Source: an uncultured Actinomycetes bacterium (GTDB lineage: Bacteria; Actinomycetota; Acidimicrobiia; Acidimicrobiales; RAAP-2). Taken from it: DNA of 33,381 nt. Both the position numbers and the translations under genes were made by a program. Under the pieces are notes generated by a model. It was not told the DNA's origin, searched no databases, and was given only the letters and a program-made list of their open reading frames with translations. The stretch spans positions 1 through 33,381 of the forward strand of contig CAIORQ010000007.1 of NCBI GenBank assembly GCA_903860745.1, given 5' to 3'. Of this stretch, positions 7,698-14,518 are shown piece after piece. Positions within the stretch are counted from its first letter, which is position 1. Each line of letters opens with the position of its first letter.

Positions 7698-8495
7698 ATG
7701 GCCGAACACATCGAAGAGGGCCTGCCGGACTTCTCGGACGCCGAGAGCGCCGGGGTCGCGCATCGCGTGCTGGGAACGACGCTGCCCGTACTGGAGGTGC
7801 AGCTCCAGCCCGGCCAGTCGGTGATCTCCCAGGGTGGCGAGATGTCGTGGATGTCGCCCACGGTGGCGATGAGCACCCAGACCAGCGGTGCGGGGGGTTC
7901 GGGTCTCGCGGGGGTCTTCAAGCGGGCGGTCGCCGGTGGGACGATCTTCATGTCCCAGTACACCGCTCAGGGAGGAGTGGGCGTCGTGGCCTTCGCGGCC
8001 AAGATGCCCGGACACATCCGTCCGATCAACGTGAACGCCAACCGCGAGTTCATGGTCTCACGCCACGGCTTCCTGGCGGCCACCGACGGCGTCACCCTCA
8101 ATCTCGGCTTCCAGCAGAAGCTGGGCGTGGGGATCTTCTCGGGCAACGGCTTCATCCTGCAGCGCATCGCCGGCGAGGGGACCGCGTGGATCGAGCTCTC
8201 CGGGGAGCTGGTGACCTACGACCTGGCCGCGGGCGAGAGCATGATGGTGCACCCGGGCCACATCGGTCTCTTCGACGCCACCGTGCAGCTCGACATCCAG
8301 ATGGTCAAGGGGATCAAGAACATGCTCTTCGGCGCCGACACCATCTTCCTGGCGAAGCTGACCGGTCCGGGCACCGTCTACCTCCAGACGATGACGATCC
8401 CGGGACTGGCCCACGCCATCGCGCCCTACCTGCCCTCCAACGAGGGCGGCGGGGGCGGCGCCGGCATCAACATCGGTGGCTTCAAGCTGGGCTGA
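7698..8495 (+). CDS. AIM24 family protein
   Basis: 265 residues. Belongs to the AIM24/TIGR00266 family, a beta-rich pseudo-symmetric trimer-like fold of unknown biochemical role in bacteria. Recognisable segments include GGEMSWMSPTVAM, GGTIFMSQYTAQGG, FQQKLGVGIFSGNGFILQRI and GEGTAWIELSGELVTYDLAAGE. The C-terminus is glycine-rich (GGGGGAGINIGGF). There is no signal peptide or membrane segment. ATG 7698 has AAAGGGG five bases upstream; the longer in-frame start at 7650 is not needed. It is divergent from the aminophosphonate operon (152 bp apart) and appears monocistronic. The family assignment is firm; I cannot state a function. Confidence 0.85.
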   Translation: MAEHIEEGLPDFSDAESAGVAHRVLGTTLPVLEVQLQPGQSVISQGGEMSWMSPTVAMSTQTSGAGGSGLAGVFKRAVAGGTIFMSQYTAQGGVGVVAFAAKMPGHIRPINVNANREFMVSRHGFLAATDGVTLNLGFQQKLGVGIFSGNGFILQRIAGEGTAWIELSGELVTYDLAAGESMMVHPGHIGLFDATVQLDIQMVKGIKNMLFGADTIFLAKLTGPGTVYLQTMTIPGLAHAIAPYLPSNEGGGGGAGINIGGFKLG

Positions 8496-8544
8496 CCCCG
8501 ACGGCGACGCGCTTCTTGGGAATGTTCTGAGAAGTCGACGACGT

Positions 8545-8575
8545 CGCCCCGGGCCACGGGGAGCCCGCAGGGGCG
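8545..8575 (+). terminator. Possible terminator after the AIM24 gene
   Basis: A two-part stem: CGCCCC (8545-8550) pairs with GGGGCG (8570-8575), enclosing GGGC/GCCC. There is no U-run, so intrinsic termination is uncertain. It sits immediately upstream of the next promoter. Confidence 0.35.
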
Positions 8576-8579
8576 CTGG

Positions 8580-8585
8580 TAGACT
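8580..8585 (+). promoter_or_regulatory. -10 box upstream of UDP-sulfoquinovose synthase
   Basis: TAGACT, giving a leader of about 62 nt that ends in AGGAG five bases before ATG 8654. A good -35 is not visible. Confidence 0.5.
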
Positions 8586-8653
8586 GGCTCGACTGTGCCA
8601 CCCAGTGGGGTGCGTCTCGTCGCGTGGCGGCGATCAAATCTCTAGGAGTTGAA

Positions 8654-9850
8654 ATGAAGGTTCTGGTTTTGGGCGGCGACGGATTCTGTGGTTGGCCCAC
8701 CGCGCTACACCTCTCGGACATCGGACACGACGTCACCGTCGTCGACAACCTGAGCCGTCGCGAGATCGACCTCGAGCTCGAGGTCGAGTCCCTGACCCCG
8801 ATCCGCCCGATGGGCGAGCGCATCCGGGTGTGGAAGGAGCTCACGGGCAAGGACATCGCCTTCGTGAACCTCGACCTGGCCGAGGAGTTCGACCGCTTCG
8901 AGACCCTGTTGCGCGAGACCGAGCCCGACGCGATCGTCCACTTCGGTGAGCAGCGGGCCGCGCCGTACTCGATGCGTAACACCATCGCCAAGCGCTACAC
9001 CGTCGACAACAACGTGCGCGGCACCCACAACGTGCTGGCCGCCATCGTGGCCTCGGGCCGCGACATCGCGCTGGTGCACCTGGGCACCATGGGTGTCTAC
9101 GGCTACGGCTGGAGCGGCTCGGCGCCGATCCCCGAGGGCTACCTGACCGTGAAGGTCCCCACCCCCGACGGCGACATCGACCGCGAGATCCTGCACCCGG
9201 CCAACCCCGGCTCGGTGTACCACCTCACCAAGACCCTCGACCAGTTGCTCTTCGCCTTCTACGCCAAGAACGACCAGCTGCGCATCACCGACCTGCACCA
9301 GGGGATCGTCTGGGGCACCCAGACCCCCCAGACCGTGCTCGACGAGCGACTCATCAACCGCTTCGACTACGACGGCGACTACGGCACCGTGCTCAACCGC
9401 TTCTTGATGCAGGCCGCCATCGGACACCCCCTGACCGTGCACGGCACCGGCGGCCAGACCCGCGCCTTCATCCACATCCGCGACACGGTGCGCTGCATCG
9501 AGATCGCGTTGGAGAACCCGCCGGCGAACGGCGACCCGGTCAAGGTCTTCAACCAGGTCACCGAGACCTACCGCGTGCGCGAGCTCGCCGAGCTGATCTC
9601 CCAGCAGACCGGCGTCGAGGTGGCCTTCCTGCCCAACCCGCGCAACGAGGCCGCCGAGAACGACCTCAACGTGCGTCGCGACCAGTTCCTGCAGTTGGGT
9701 CTCAACCCGACGCTGCTCTCCGACGGGCTCCTCGAGGAGTCCCGCGACATCGCCGTGAAGTACCGCGACCGCGCCGACACCACCAAGATCATCGCCCGCT
9801 CGGTGTGGCGCAAGGGCATGGAGACCTCGCCGGACCTCGACGTTAAGTAG
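8654..9850 (+). CDS. sqdB: UDP-sulfoquinovose synthase (SQD1/SqdB)
   Basis: 398 residues, the usual length. Extended short-chain dehydrogenase that converts UDP-glucose plus sulfite to UDP-sulfoquinovose, the head-group donor for the sulfolipid SQDG. The N-terminus has the distinctive GGDGFCGWPTALHL NAD motif (the tryptophan is typical of SQD1), then HFGEQRAAPYSM. The catalytic T145 is in LGTMGVYGYG, and Y189/K193 are in SVYHLTK. DLHQGIVWGTQT corresponds to the NQGVVYG region of plant and cyanobacterial enzymes. ATG 8654 has AGGAG upstream; an in-frame start at 8624 is less likely. No sulfolipid glycosyltransferase (SqdX/SqdD) gene is adjacent, so the final step must be encoded elsewhere or the product serves another glycan. 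Confidence 0.92.
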   Translation: MKVLVLGGDGFCGWPTALHLSDIGHDVTVVDNLSRREIDLELEVESLTPIRPMGERIRVWKELTGKDIAFVNLDLAEEFDRFETLLRETEPDAIVHFGEQRAAPYSMRNTIAKRYTVDNNVRGTHNVLAAIVASGRDIALVHLGTMGVYGYGWSGSAPIPEGYLTVKVPTPDGDIDREILHPANPGSVYHLTKTLDQLLFAFYAKNDQLRITDLHQGIVWGTQTPQTVLDERLINRFDYDGDYGTVLNRFLMQAAIGHPLTVHGTGGQTRAFIHIRDTVRCIEIALENPPANGDPVKVFNQVTETYRVRELAELISQQTGVEVAFLPNPRNEAAENDLNVRRDQFLQLGLNPTLLSDGLLEESRDIAVKYRDRADTTKIIARSVWRKGMETSPDLDVK

Positions 9851-9885
9851 GCCGCCGGGTCCTCGTCGCGCCCGCGAGGGCGTGT

Positions 9886-9891
9886 GAGACT
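9886..9891 (+). promoter_or_regulatory. -10 box, leaderless start
   Basis: GAGACT ends six bases before ATG 9898; the first base departs from TANNNT. No Shine-Dalgarno. Confidence 0.45.
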
Positions 9892-9897
9892 CGGGAC

Positions 9898-10365
9898 ATG
9901 TCCAACATCTACGAATACGTGCGACACCCCCGCGCGGCCGAGCTGCGCGAGGGGCGACCGGTCAAGACCAGGGACCTGCGCAGGGTCAACCACAAGAACC
10001 CCTTCGTGCGCTTCAACGCGCGCTTCGGGCTTCGCATCACCCTGGTCGTGGGCACCATGTGGTGCGCCTACGCCTTCACCATCCTGGCGCTCTTCGCCCT
10101 GCCGTCGGCCATCAAGCAGGGCACCTACTTCGTGGTGGTGTGGCTCTCGAGCAGCTTCTTGCAGTTGGTGCTGCTGCCCATCATCATCGTGGGCCAGAAC
10201 ATCCAGGCCGCCGCCGCGGACAAGCGCTCCGAGGACACCTACAAGGACGCCGAAGCGGTCTTGAAGGAGGCCGAGGAGATCCAAAAGCACCTCCTGGCCC
10301 AGGACGAGGCCATCTCGGTGATCGTGGCGCGCCTCGAGAAGCTCGTCGGTCCCGCCGCAACGTGA
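9898..10365 (+). CDS. DUF1003-like membrane protein
   Basis: 155 residues. A basic ~50-residue N-terminus is followed by two hydrophobic helices (TLVVGTMWCAYAFTILALFA and a second ending in FLQLVLLPIIIVGQN). A charged, probably helical tail follows (DKRSEDTYKDAEAVLKEAEE, then IQKHLLAQDEAISVIVARLEKL) that could form a coiled coil. The helix-2 ending VGQNIQ plus acidic/alanine-rich tail resembles DUF1003 proteins, which have MSQNRQ at that place. Function is unknown. ATG 9898 is supported by a -10 box six bases upstream. It is the first of three plus-strand genes leading to the haem N-demethylase-like protein, but 178 bp separate it from the next, so co-transcription is uncertain. Confidence 0.75.
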   Translation: MSNIYEYVRHPRAAELREGRPVKTRDLRRVNHKNPFVRFNARFGLRITLVVGTMWCAYAFTILALFALPSAIKQGTYFVVVWLSSSFLQLVLLPIIIVGQNIQAAAADKRSEDTYKDAEAVLKEAEEIQKHLLAQDEAISVIVARLEKLVGPAAT

Positions 10366-10531
10366 TGGCGGGCGTTGAGCCCTCGCGCGGGAGCACCGTG
10401 AGGTTCACCTGGACCACGGGGCCGGTCGGCGCGTGGGTCGTCCTCGTCGGCGCGTAGGCGCTCCCGGTGTCGAAGTTGGTGGCCGCGAAGACCGCGTCCG
10501 GCTCCTTACGCACCCGGCCCAGAATCGGACG

Positions 10532-10537
10532 TAGTTT
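10532..10537 (+). promoter_or_regulatory. -10 box of the small membrane ORF
   Basis: TAGTTT followed by exactly six bases and GTG 10544. It favours 10544 over the in-frame GTG at 10538. The 166 bases before it, from 10366, contain no gene I can support. Confidence 0.5.
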
Positions 10538-10543
10538 GTGGGA

Positions 10544-10690
10544 GTGCTCTCGATCCTCACCTGGGCCTTCGCGGCCCCCGCGAGCGCGCACCGCGGAGCA
10601 GTTCTCCCGGCCGCGCGCGTGGTCGTCCTCGCCGTACCCCTGCTCGCCCTGAGCTTCTACGTCTTCGTCGTACGCCGGAGGCCGAGGTGA
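10544..10690 (+). CDS. Small single-pass membrane protein, 48 residues
   Basis: Short ORF with strong third-position GC. It begins VLSILTWAFAAPASAHRG, has a hydrophobic helix (ARVVVLAVPLLALSFYVFVV) and ends in a basic anchor RRRPR. The AAPASAHRG region could be a signal-peptidase site, or the N-terminal stretch could be a second short helix. Its TGA overlaps the GTG of the next gene as GTGA (10687-10690), the same coupling style used in the operons of this window, which argues that it is translated. A leaderless -10 box precedes it. I do not recognise the family. It may be a membrane partner of the downstream haem protein, an inference from coupling only. Confidence 0.6.
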   Translation: MLSILTWAFAAPASAHRGAVLPAARVVVLAVPLLALSFYVFVVRRRPR

Positions 10691-11502
10691 GTTCCGGCTC
10701 CTTCCCCTACATCCCCGTCGACGCGAGGGGTTGGCGACTCGCCATGGGTCTGCGGCCCCTCGAGATCGAACGCTGGCTCGAGGTCGACGCGCACCGCGAC
10801 GAGGAGCTCGCGCTCAAGGCCGATCTCCTCGCGACCCGGCCCGAGGTGGTCGTGGCCACGCGCCCCGAGGGTGACGCGGCCAGCGCCGAACTCTACGACG
10901 AGGTCCTCGACTGGTTCGCGCGCTACGCCCCGGACCTGGCTCCCGGCACCAAGGAGACGTCGGAGCACCCGGTGGTCGCGGCGGCGCGACTGGTCCAAGA
11001 GGACCTGTGCGTGCTCGTGCGCAGCGACGCCTGGCGCCTGCAGGCGGCCTGCGTCTGCTTCCCCTCGCGATGGACGCTGGCCACCAAGATCGGGCGGACC
11101 ATGGACCAGATCCACGAGCCCATCCCCGGTTACGCCGAGAGCCTTTCGGGCCCGACCACCGGGGTCTTCGACCGTCTCAAGCCCGAGCGGCCCTTCTGGC
11201 GCCTCAACTGGACGGTCATCGACGACCCGTCGCTGCACCAGCCCCACGCGCCGCGCCAGTTGTCCCCCGACGACATCGACCAGTGGTTCTTCCGGGTGGA
11301 GCGTCAGACCATCCGACGTCTGGCGCTCAGCGACGCCATCGTCTTCACCATCCACAACTACGTCGCGGCGGTGAACGACCTGCGCGACACGCCGGAGTTC
11401 CTCGAACACCTCTTGTTGGGCATCGAGGGCGCACCGACGGACATGCAGGAGTACAAGGGTTGGGTGGGCGTGGCCCACAGTCTGCGCGAGGCGCTCTCCT
11501 AG
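10687..11502 (+). CDS. Haem-dependent oxidative N-demethylase-like protein (DUF3445/HODM alpha family)
   Basis: 271 residues, normal for the family. Conserved blocks are GLRPLEIERWLEVD, LVQEDLCVLVR, CVCFPSRWTLATKIGRTMDQ, IHEPIPGY, WRLNWTVID and FFRVERQTIRRL with VFTIHNYV. The characterised relative is the haem-containing alpha subunit of a dimethylamine N-demethylase; many genomes, like this one, carry a stand-alone copy without beta/gamma/delta subunits nearby. A haem-dependent oxidation of an N-methyl amine is therefore possible but unproven. The GTG start overlaps the 48-residue membrane ORF (GTGA). The stop shares CTAG with the convergent haem-barrel gene. No signal peptide, so it is probably cytosolic. 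Confidence 0.85.
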   Translation: MSSGSFPYIPVDARGWRLAMGLRPLEIERWLEVDAHRDEELALKADLLATRPEVVVATRPEGDAASAELYDEVLDWFARYAPDLAPGTKETSEHPVVAAARLVQEDLCVLVRSDAWRLQAACVCFPSRWTLATKIGRTMDQIHEPIPGYAESLSGPTTGVFDRLKPERPFWRLNWTVIDDPSLHQPHAPRQLSPDDIDQWFFRVERQTIRRLALSDAIVFTIHNYVAAVNDLRDTPEFLEHLLLGIEGAPTDMQEYKGWVGVAHSLREALS

Positions 11503-12065
11503 ACCTCGCGGCTGACCAGGCGCAGGGTGTTGCGGTCGGTGTGCATGATCACCGTCGGGTTGCGCTGGTACTCGACCACGGTGGTCTGCTCGTAGTGCAG
11601 GCGGTCCTCGCCGATCGTGAGCGACACGTCGTAGCGGGTGGTCTGGGCCAGCGCGTTGAGGTAGGTCGTCGAGAGGATGCCGTAGGTGCTCGACCCGGCG
11701 GCGGACTCGAGCTTGAAGGACGTGGCGTCGGGCGCCACGGTCGCGCCGGCGATCAGCGCGGTGGCGTGGGGCACGATGAAGCAGCGCACCACCTGCTGGT
11801 TGGCGCCGTCCCACATCCAGTACCCCACCTCGGTGTGGAAGGGGGTCTCGTCGTCCTCTCGCCAGGTCGCGGTGCGGTAGTCCAGGCCGTAGAGCGGGTG
11901 GGGACCGACGCTGACGGGGCCGAAGGGGGCGAAGGTCGTGCGCTCGCGGAACCGCGTCTCGCCGATCTTGCCCTGGTCGGAGTGGAAGGACACGTCGATG
12001 CCTTCGTAACCCGATTCCCAGGTTCCGATCAGACCCGCCAGTGGTCCCCAGGCTGCGTTGGACAT
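11499..12065 (-). CDS. Nitrobindin-like/FABP-like beta-barrel protein, probably haem-binding
   Basis: 188 residues. The N-terminal GPLAGLIGTWES matches the G-x-W opening strand of nitrobindin/FABP-like ten-stranded barrels. The C-terminal IMHTDRNTLRLV holds a histidine placed like the proximal haem ligand of that family. Intervening segments alternate in the manner of antiparallel strands (FRERTTFAPFG, YWMWDGANQQVVRCFIVP). Nitrobindins bind ferric haem and act on peroxynitrite or NO; whether this protein does is inferred. ATG 12065 is preceded by GAGGAG about 14 bases upstream, a long spacing, so the start is slightly uncertain. TAAACT further upstream may be the -10 box. It is convergent with the haem-dependent demethylase-like gene. 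Confidence 0.7.
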   Translation of the reverse strand: MSNAAWGPLAGLIGTWESGYEGIDVSFHSDQGKIGETRFRERTTFAPFGPVSVGPHPLYGLDYRTATWREDDETPFHTEVGYWMWDGANQQVVRCFIVPHATALIAGATVAPDATSFKLESAAGSSTYGILSTTYLNALAQTTRYDVSLTIGEDRLHYEQTTVVEYQRNPTVIMHTDRNTLRLVSREV

Positions 12066-12099
12066 GTTGATAGGGCCGTCTCCTCGTTGCGGGGACAGT

Positions 12100-12750
12100 T
12101 TAGGACGCGAGGTCGCGTCGGTCGGACCCGGCGATCATCGCGTCGATCAACAAGGAGCAGCGCAAGTACTGGTAGGCGGCGACCGACGCCAGGAAGACAC
12201 CGAACCAGGGGTTCGTGCGCGACGCCAGGACGTAGCCCGCGGTGACGAGGGCGTCGACCAGCAGTCGAAAGGTGTTGTTCACCACGCCCAGTCGCGTCGA
12301 CATGACGAGGGACGCCGCGAAGGTGTTCACCACCGGGACGACGGCGTCCAGGCTCCAGCGCCCGCGCAGGCCGCGCACGGCGGCGGCGAAGGAGACGTAA
12401 CCGATCACGCTCAGCCCGACGGCCACGCCGAGCAGCGGACTGGCCAGTCGCAGGGAGATCGCGCGAGCGTGACCGGGCCAGTGGTCGACCAGGCCGACCA
12501 CGAGGGCGAAACCGACGTAGTAGGCGACGATGCCGAAGTGCTTCAGACGGCGCAGGGCGGACAGGGTCTCGAGCTCGGCGACGCCGAGTTGCGTCGCCGC
12601 GCTGGGCGCACTGGCACTGGCACCGGTGGCGAGGGGCGCGTAGGCGCGGGTCACGTTGGACCACGCGGTGCCGTTCCAGACGCGCCACTGGCGCGCACCT
12701 GAGGGGTCCGGGTACCAACCCGCGGGGATCGATCCGCTCGTGTCGCTCAC
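12100..12750 (-). CDS. DUF2510 membrane protein
   Basis: 216 residues. The N-terminal DUF2510 motif is AGWYPDPSGARQWRVWNGTAW (residues ~9-30), a short actinobacterial module usually attached to membrane domains. It is followed by a linker and four to five hydrophobic segments (IVAYYVGFALVVGLVDHW, LLGVAVGLSVIGYVSFAAAV, VVPVVNTFAASLVM, ALVTAGYVLAS, FGVFLASVAAYQYL). The rest has no family I recognise. GTG 12750 is chosen because DUF2510 starts there and a GAGACT box lies six bases upstream; the longer ORF runs into the divergent gene. Its stop is 34 bp upstream of the nitrobindin-like gene start, so the two could be co-transcribed. Confidence 0.75.
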   Translation of the reverse strand: MSDTSGSIPAGWYPDPSGARQWRVWNGTAWSNVTRAYAPLATGASASAPSAATQLGVAELETLSALRRLKHFGIVAYYVGFALVVGLVDHWPGHARAISLRLASPLLGVAVGLSVIGYVSFAAAVRGLRGRWSLDAVVPVVNTFAASLVMSTRLGVVNNTFRLLVDALVTAGYVLASRTNPWFGVFLASVAAYQYLRCSLLIDAMIAGSDRRDLAS

Positions 12751-12756
12751 CCCGGT

Positions 12757-12762
12757 AGTCTC
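12757..12762 (-). promoter_or_regulatory. -10 box of the DUF2510 gene, leaderless
   Basis: Minus-strand GAGACT with exactly six bases before GTG 12750. The divergent ALDH-like gene begins only 32 bases from this start. Confidence 0.45.
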
Positions 12763-12781
12763 CCATAGCGACGGGAGGGCC

Positions 12782-14518
12782 ATGGGCGAGCGAGACGAGC
12801 GGGGGCGAGACGTGAATCCTTCGGACCTCTCGGCGCAGACGCGCGCCTGCCTCGACGAGGCGCTCGACCAACTTCGCGAGGCGGCACCGCGCTGGGCGCG
12901 CACGGGCGCGCGTGAACGTGCCGCGCTCGTCGAACGGGCCCTTCGCGACACCCGGGCGGTCGCCACGTCGTGGAACGACGCGGCGTGCCGCGCCAAGGGT
13001 CTCGACCCCCGGGGGGCCGAGGGCGGCGAGGAGCTGTTGGCCGGGGTGGGCATGTTCGTGCGCCTGCTGAGCGAGTACCACCGCTCCCTGCTCGACATCG
13101 CGCGCACCGGTCGCCCGGAGCTGTACGGCCCGGTTCGCCACCGAGCCGGCGGGCGGCTGTCGGTGCGGGTGCTGCCCGCGTCCCTGCTGGACCGGGTCCT
13201 CTACACCGGCGACGTGGCCGAGGTCTGGATGGAGCCGGGCGTCGACGAGGAGACGCTGCGCGCGACGCACGCCGCGGCCTACGCGAGACCCGAGGAGCAC
13301 GCGGGGGTGGCCCTGGTTCTCGGGGCGGGCAACGTGGCGGCGCTCGCCCCCAAGGACGTGCTGCACCAGCTCGTGGTGGAGGGCCGGGTCGTGATCATGA
13401 AGGCCAATCCCGTCAACGACTACCTGGTCGAGTACTGGCAGCGGGCTCTGGCGGGGTTCATCGAGGCGGGCTTCGTACGCCTGGTCAAGGGGGCGAGGGC
13501 GACGGGGGAGTACCTCGTGAACCACCCGGGGGTCGACCACGTTCACCTCACCGGCTCCGAGGCGACCTTCAACGCCGTGGTCTTCGGCGGGGGAGCCGCG
13601 GGCGAGGAGCGGCGTCGACGCGGCGAGTCACGACTGAGCGCCTCGTTGAGCGCCGAGCTGGGCAACGTGTCGCCGGTGGTGATCGTGCCGGGAACCTGGT
13701 CGCCACGCCAGATCGAGTACCAGGCGGCCCACGTGGCGACGATGCTGGTGAACAACGCGGGCTTCAACTGCCTCACCCCGCGGGTGCTCGTCACGCAGCG
13801 TCAGTGGCCCCAGCGCGGGGCGTTCCTCGAGGCCCTCGAGCGGGTCCTGGCGTCGATCCCCCCGCGTCAGGCGTACTACCCGGGGGCCTTCGAGCGCCGC
13901 GCCGTGTTCCTCGAGGCGCACCCCGACGCGCACCAGATCGGCGACGGCGGCGCGGGGACCATGCCCTGGACGATCATCCGTGACGTCGACGCCGACGCCG
14001 ACGACGTGTGCTTTCGCGAGGAGGCCTTCTGCGCCCTGACCAGTGAGACCGCCCTGGACGCGGAGTCCGCCCCCCAGTTCCTGGCTCGCGCCGTCGACTT
14101 CTGCAACGAACGCCTGCACGGGACCCTTTCGATGACGATCCTGGTCGACCCGCGCACGCGACGTCGACCTGAGGTGTCCGCGGCGCTGGAGCGAGCGGTG
14201 GCGGACCTGCGCTACGGGACGATCGGGGTCAACGTCTGGCACGCCATGGGGATCATGGTCGGTTCCACCCCCTGGGGCGCCTACCCCGGCCACGACCCTT
14301 CCGACGTCCAGTCCGGGATCGGTTCGGTCGGCAACGCCCTGATGTTCGCCCGGCCCCAGAAGGCGGTCGTCCGCGGTCCCTTCGTCGCGTGGCCCACCCC
14401 CGCGTGGTTCGCCACCCATCGTCACGCCGGCTCGTCGTTGCGCCGTTTCGTCGAGCTGCAGTTCACGGGATCGTGGTGGGGGGTGCCGGGGCTCCTGTGG
14501 TCGGCCCTGCGTCCCTAG
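12782..14518 (+). CDS. Aldehyde dehydrogenase superfamily protein, divergent type
   Basis: 578 residues, about 80-100 longer than ordinary ALDHs. Catalytic-type cysteine C330 is in NNAGFNCLTPRVLV and the general-base glutamate E292 in SAELGNVSP, about the usual distance apart. VALVLGAGNVAALAPKD replaces the usual PWNFP segment, VIMKANPVNDYL matches the NAD-binding KP region, and HVHLTGSEATFNAVVFG matches the second nucleotide-binding turn. EEAFCAL corresponds to the E-x-F-GP motif. NAD(P)-dependent oxidation of an aldehyde or acyl-CoA reduction is possible; the substrate is unknown. The extra length lies mainly in the N-terminal helices and the tryptophan-rich C-terminus. ATG 12782 has GGAGGG two to three bases away, rather close; GTG 12812 is an alternative. 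The stop overlaps the convergent lipoprotein stop in CTAG. Confidence 0.75.
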   Translation: MGERDERGRDVNPSDLSAQTRACLDEALDQLREAAPRWARTGARERAALVERALRDTRAVATSWNDAACRAKGLDPRGAEGGEELLAGVGMFVRLLSEYHRSLLDIARTGRPELYGPVRHRAGGRLSVRVLPASLLDRVLYTGDVAEVWMEPGVDEETLRATHAAAYARPEEHAGVALVLGAGNVAALAPKDVLHQLVVEGRVVIMKANPVNDYLVEYWQRALAGFIEAGFVRLVKGARATGEYLVNHPGVDHVHLTGSEATFNAVVFGGGAAGEERRRRGESRLSASLSAELGNVSPVVIVPGTWSPRQIEYQAAHVATMLVNNAGFNCLTPRVLVTQRQWPQRGAFLEALERVLASIPPRQAYYPGAFERRAVFLEAHPDAHQIGDGGAGTMPWTIIRDVDADADDVCFREEAFCALTSETALDAESAPQFLARAVDFCNERLHGTLSMTILVDPRTRRRPEVSAALERAVADLRYGTIGVNVWHAMGIMVGSTPWGAYPGHDPSDVQSGIGSVGNALMFARPQKAVVRGPFVAWPTPAWFATHRHAGSSLRRFVELQFTGSWWGVPGLLWSALRP

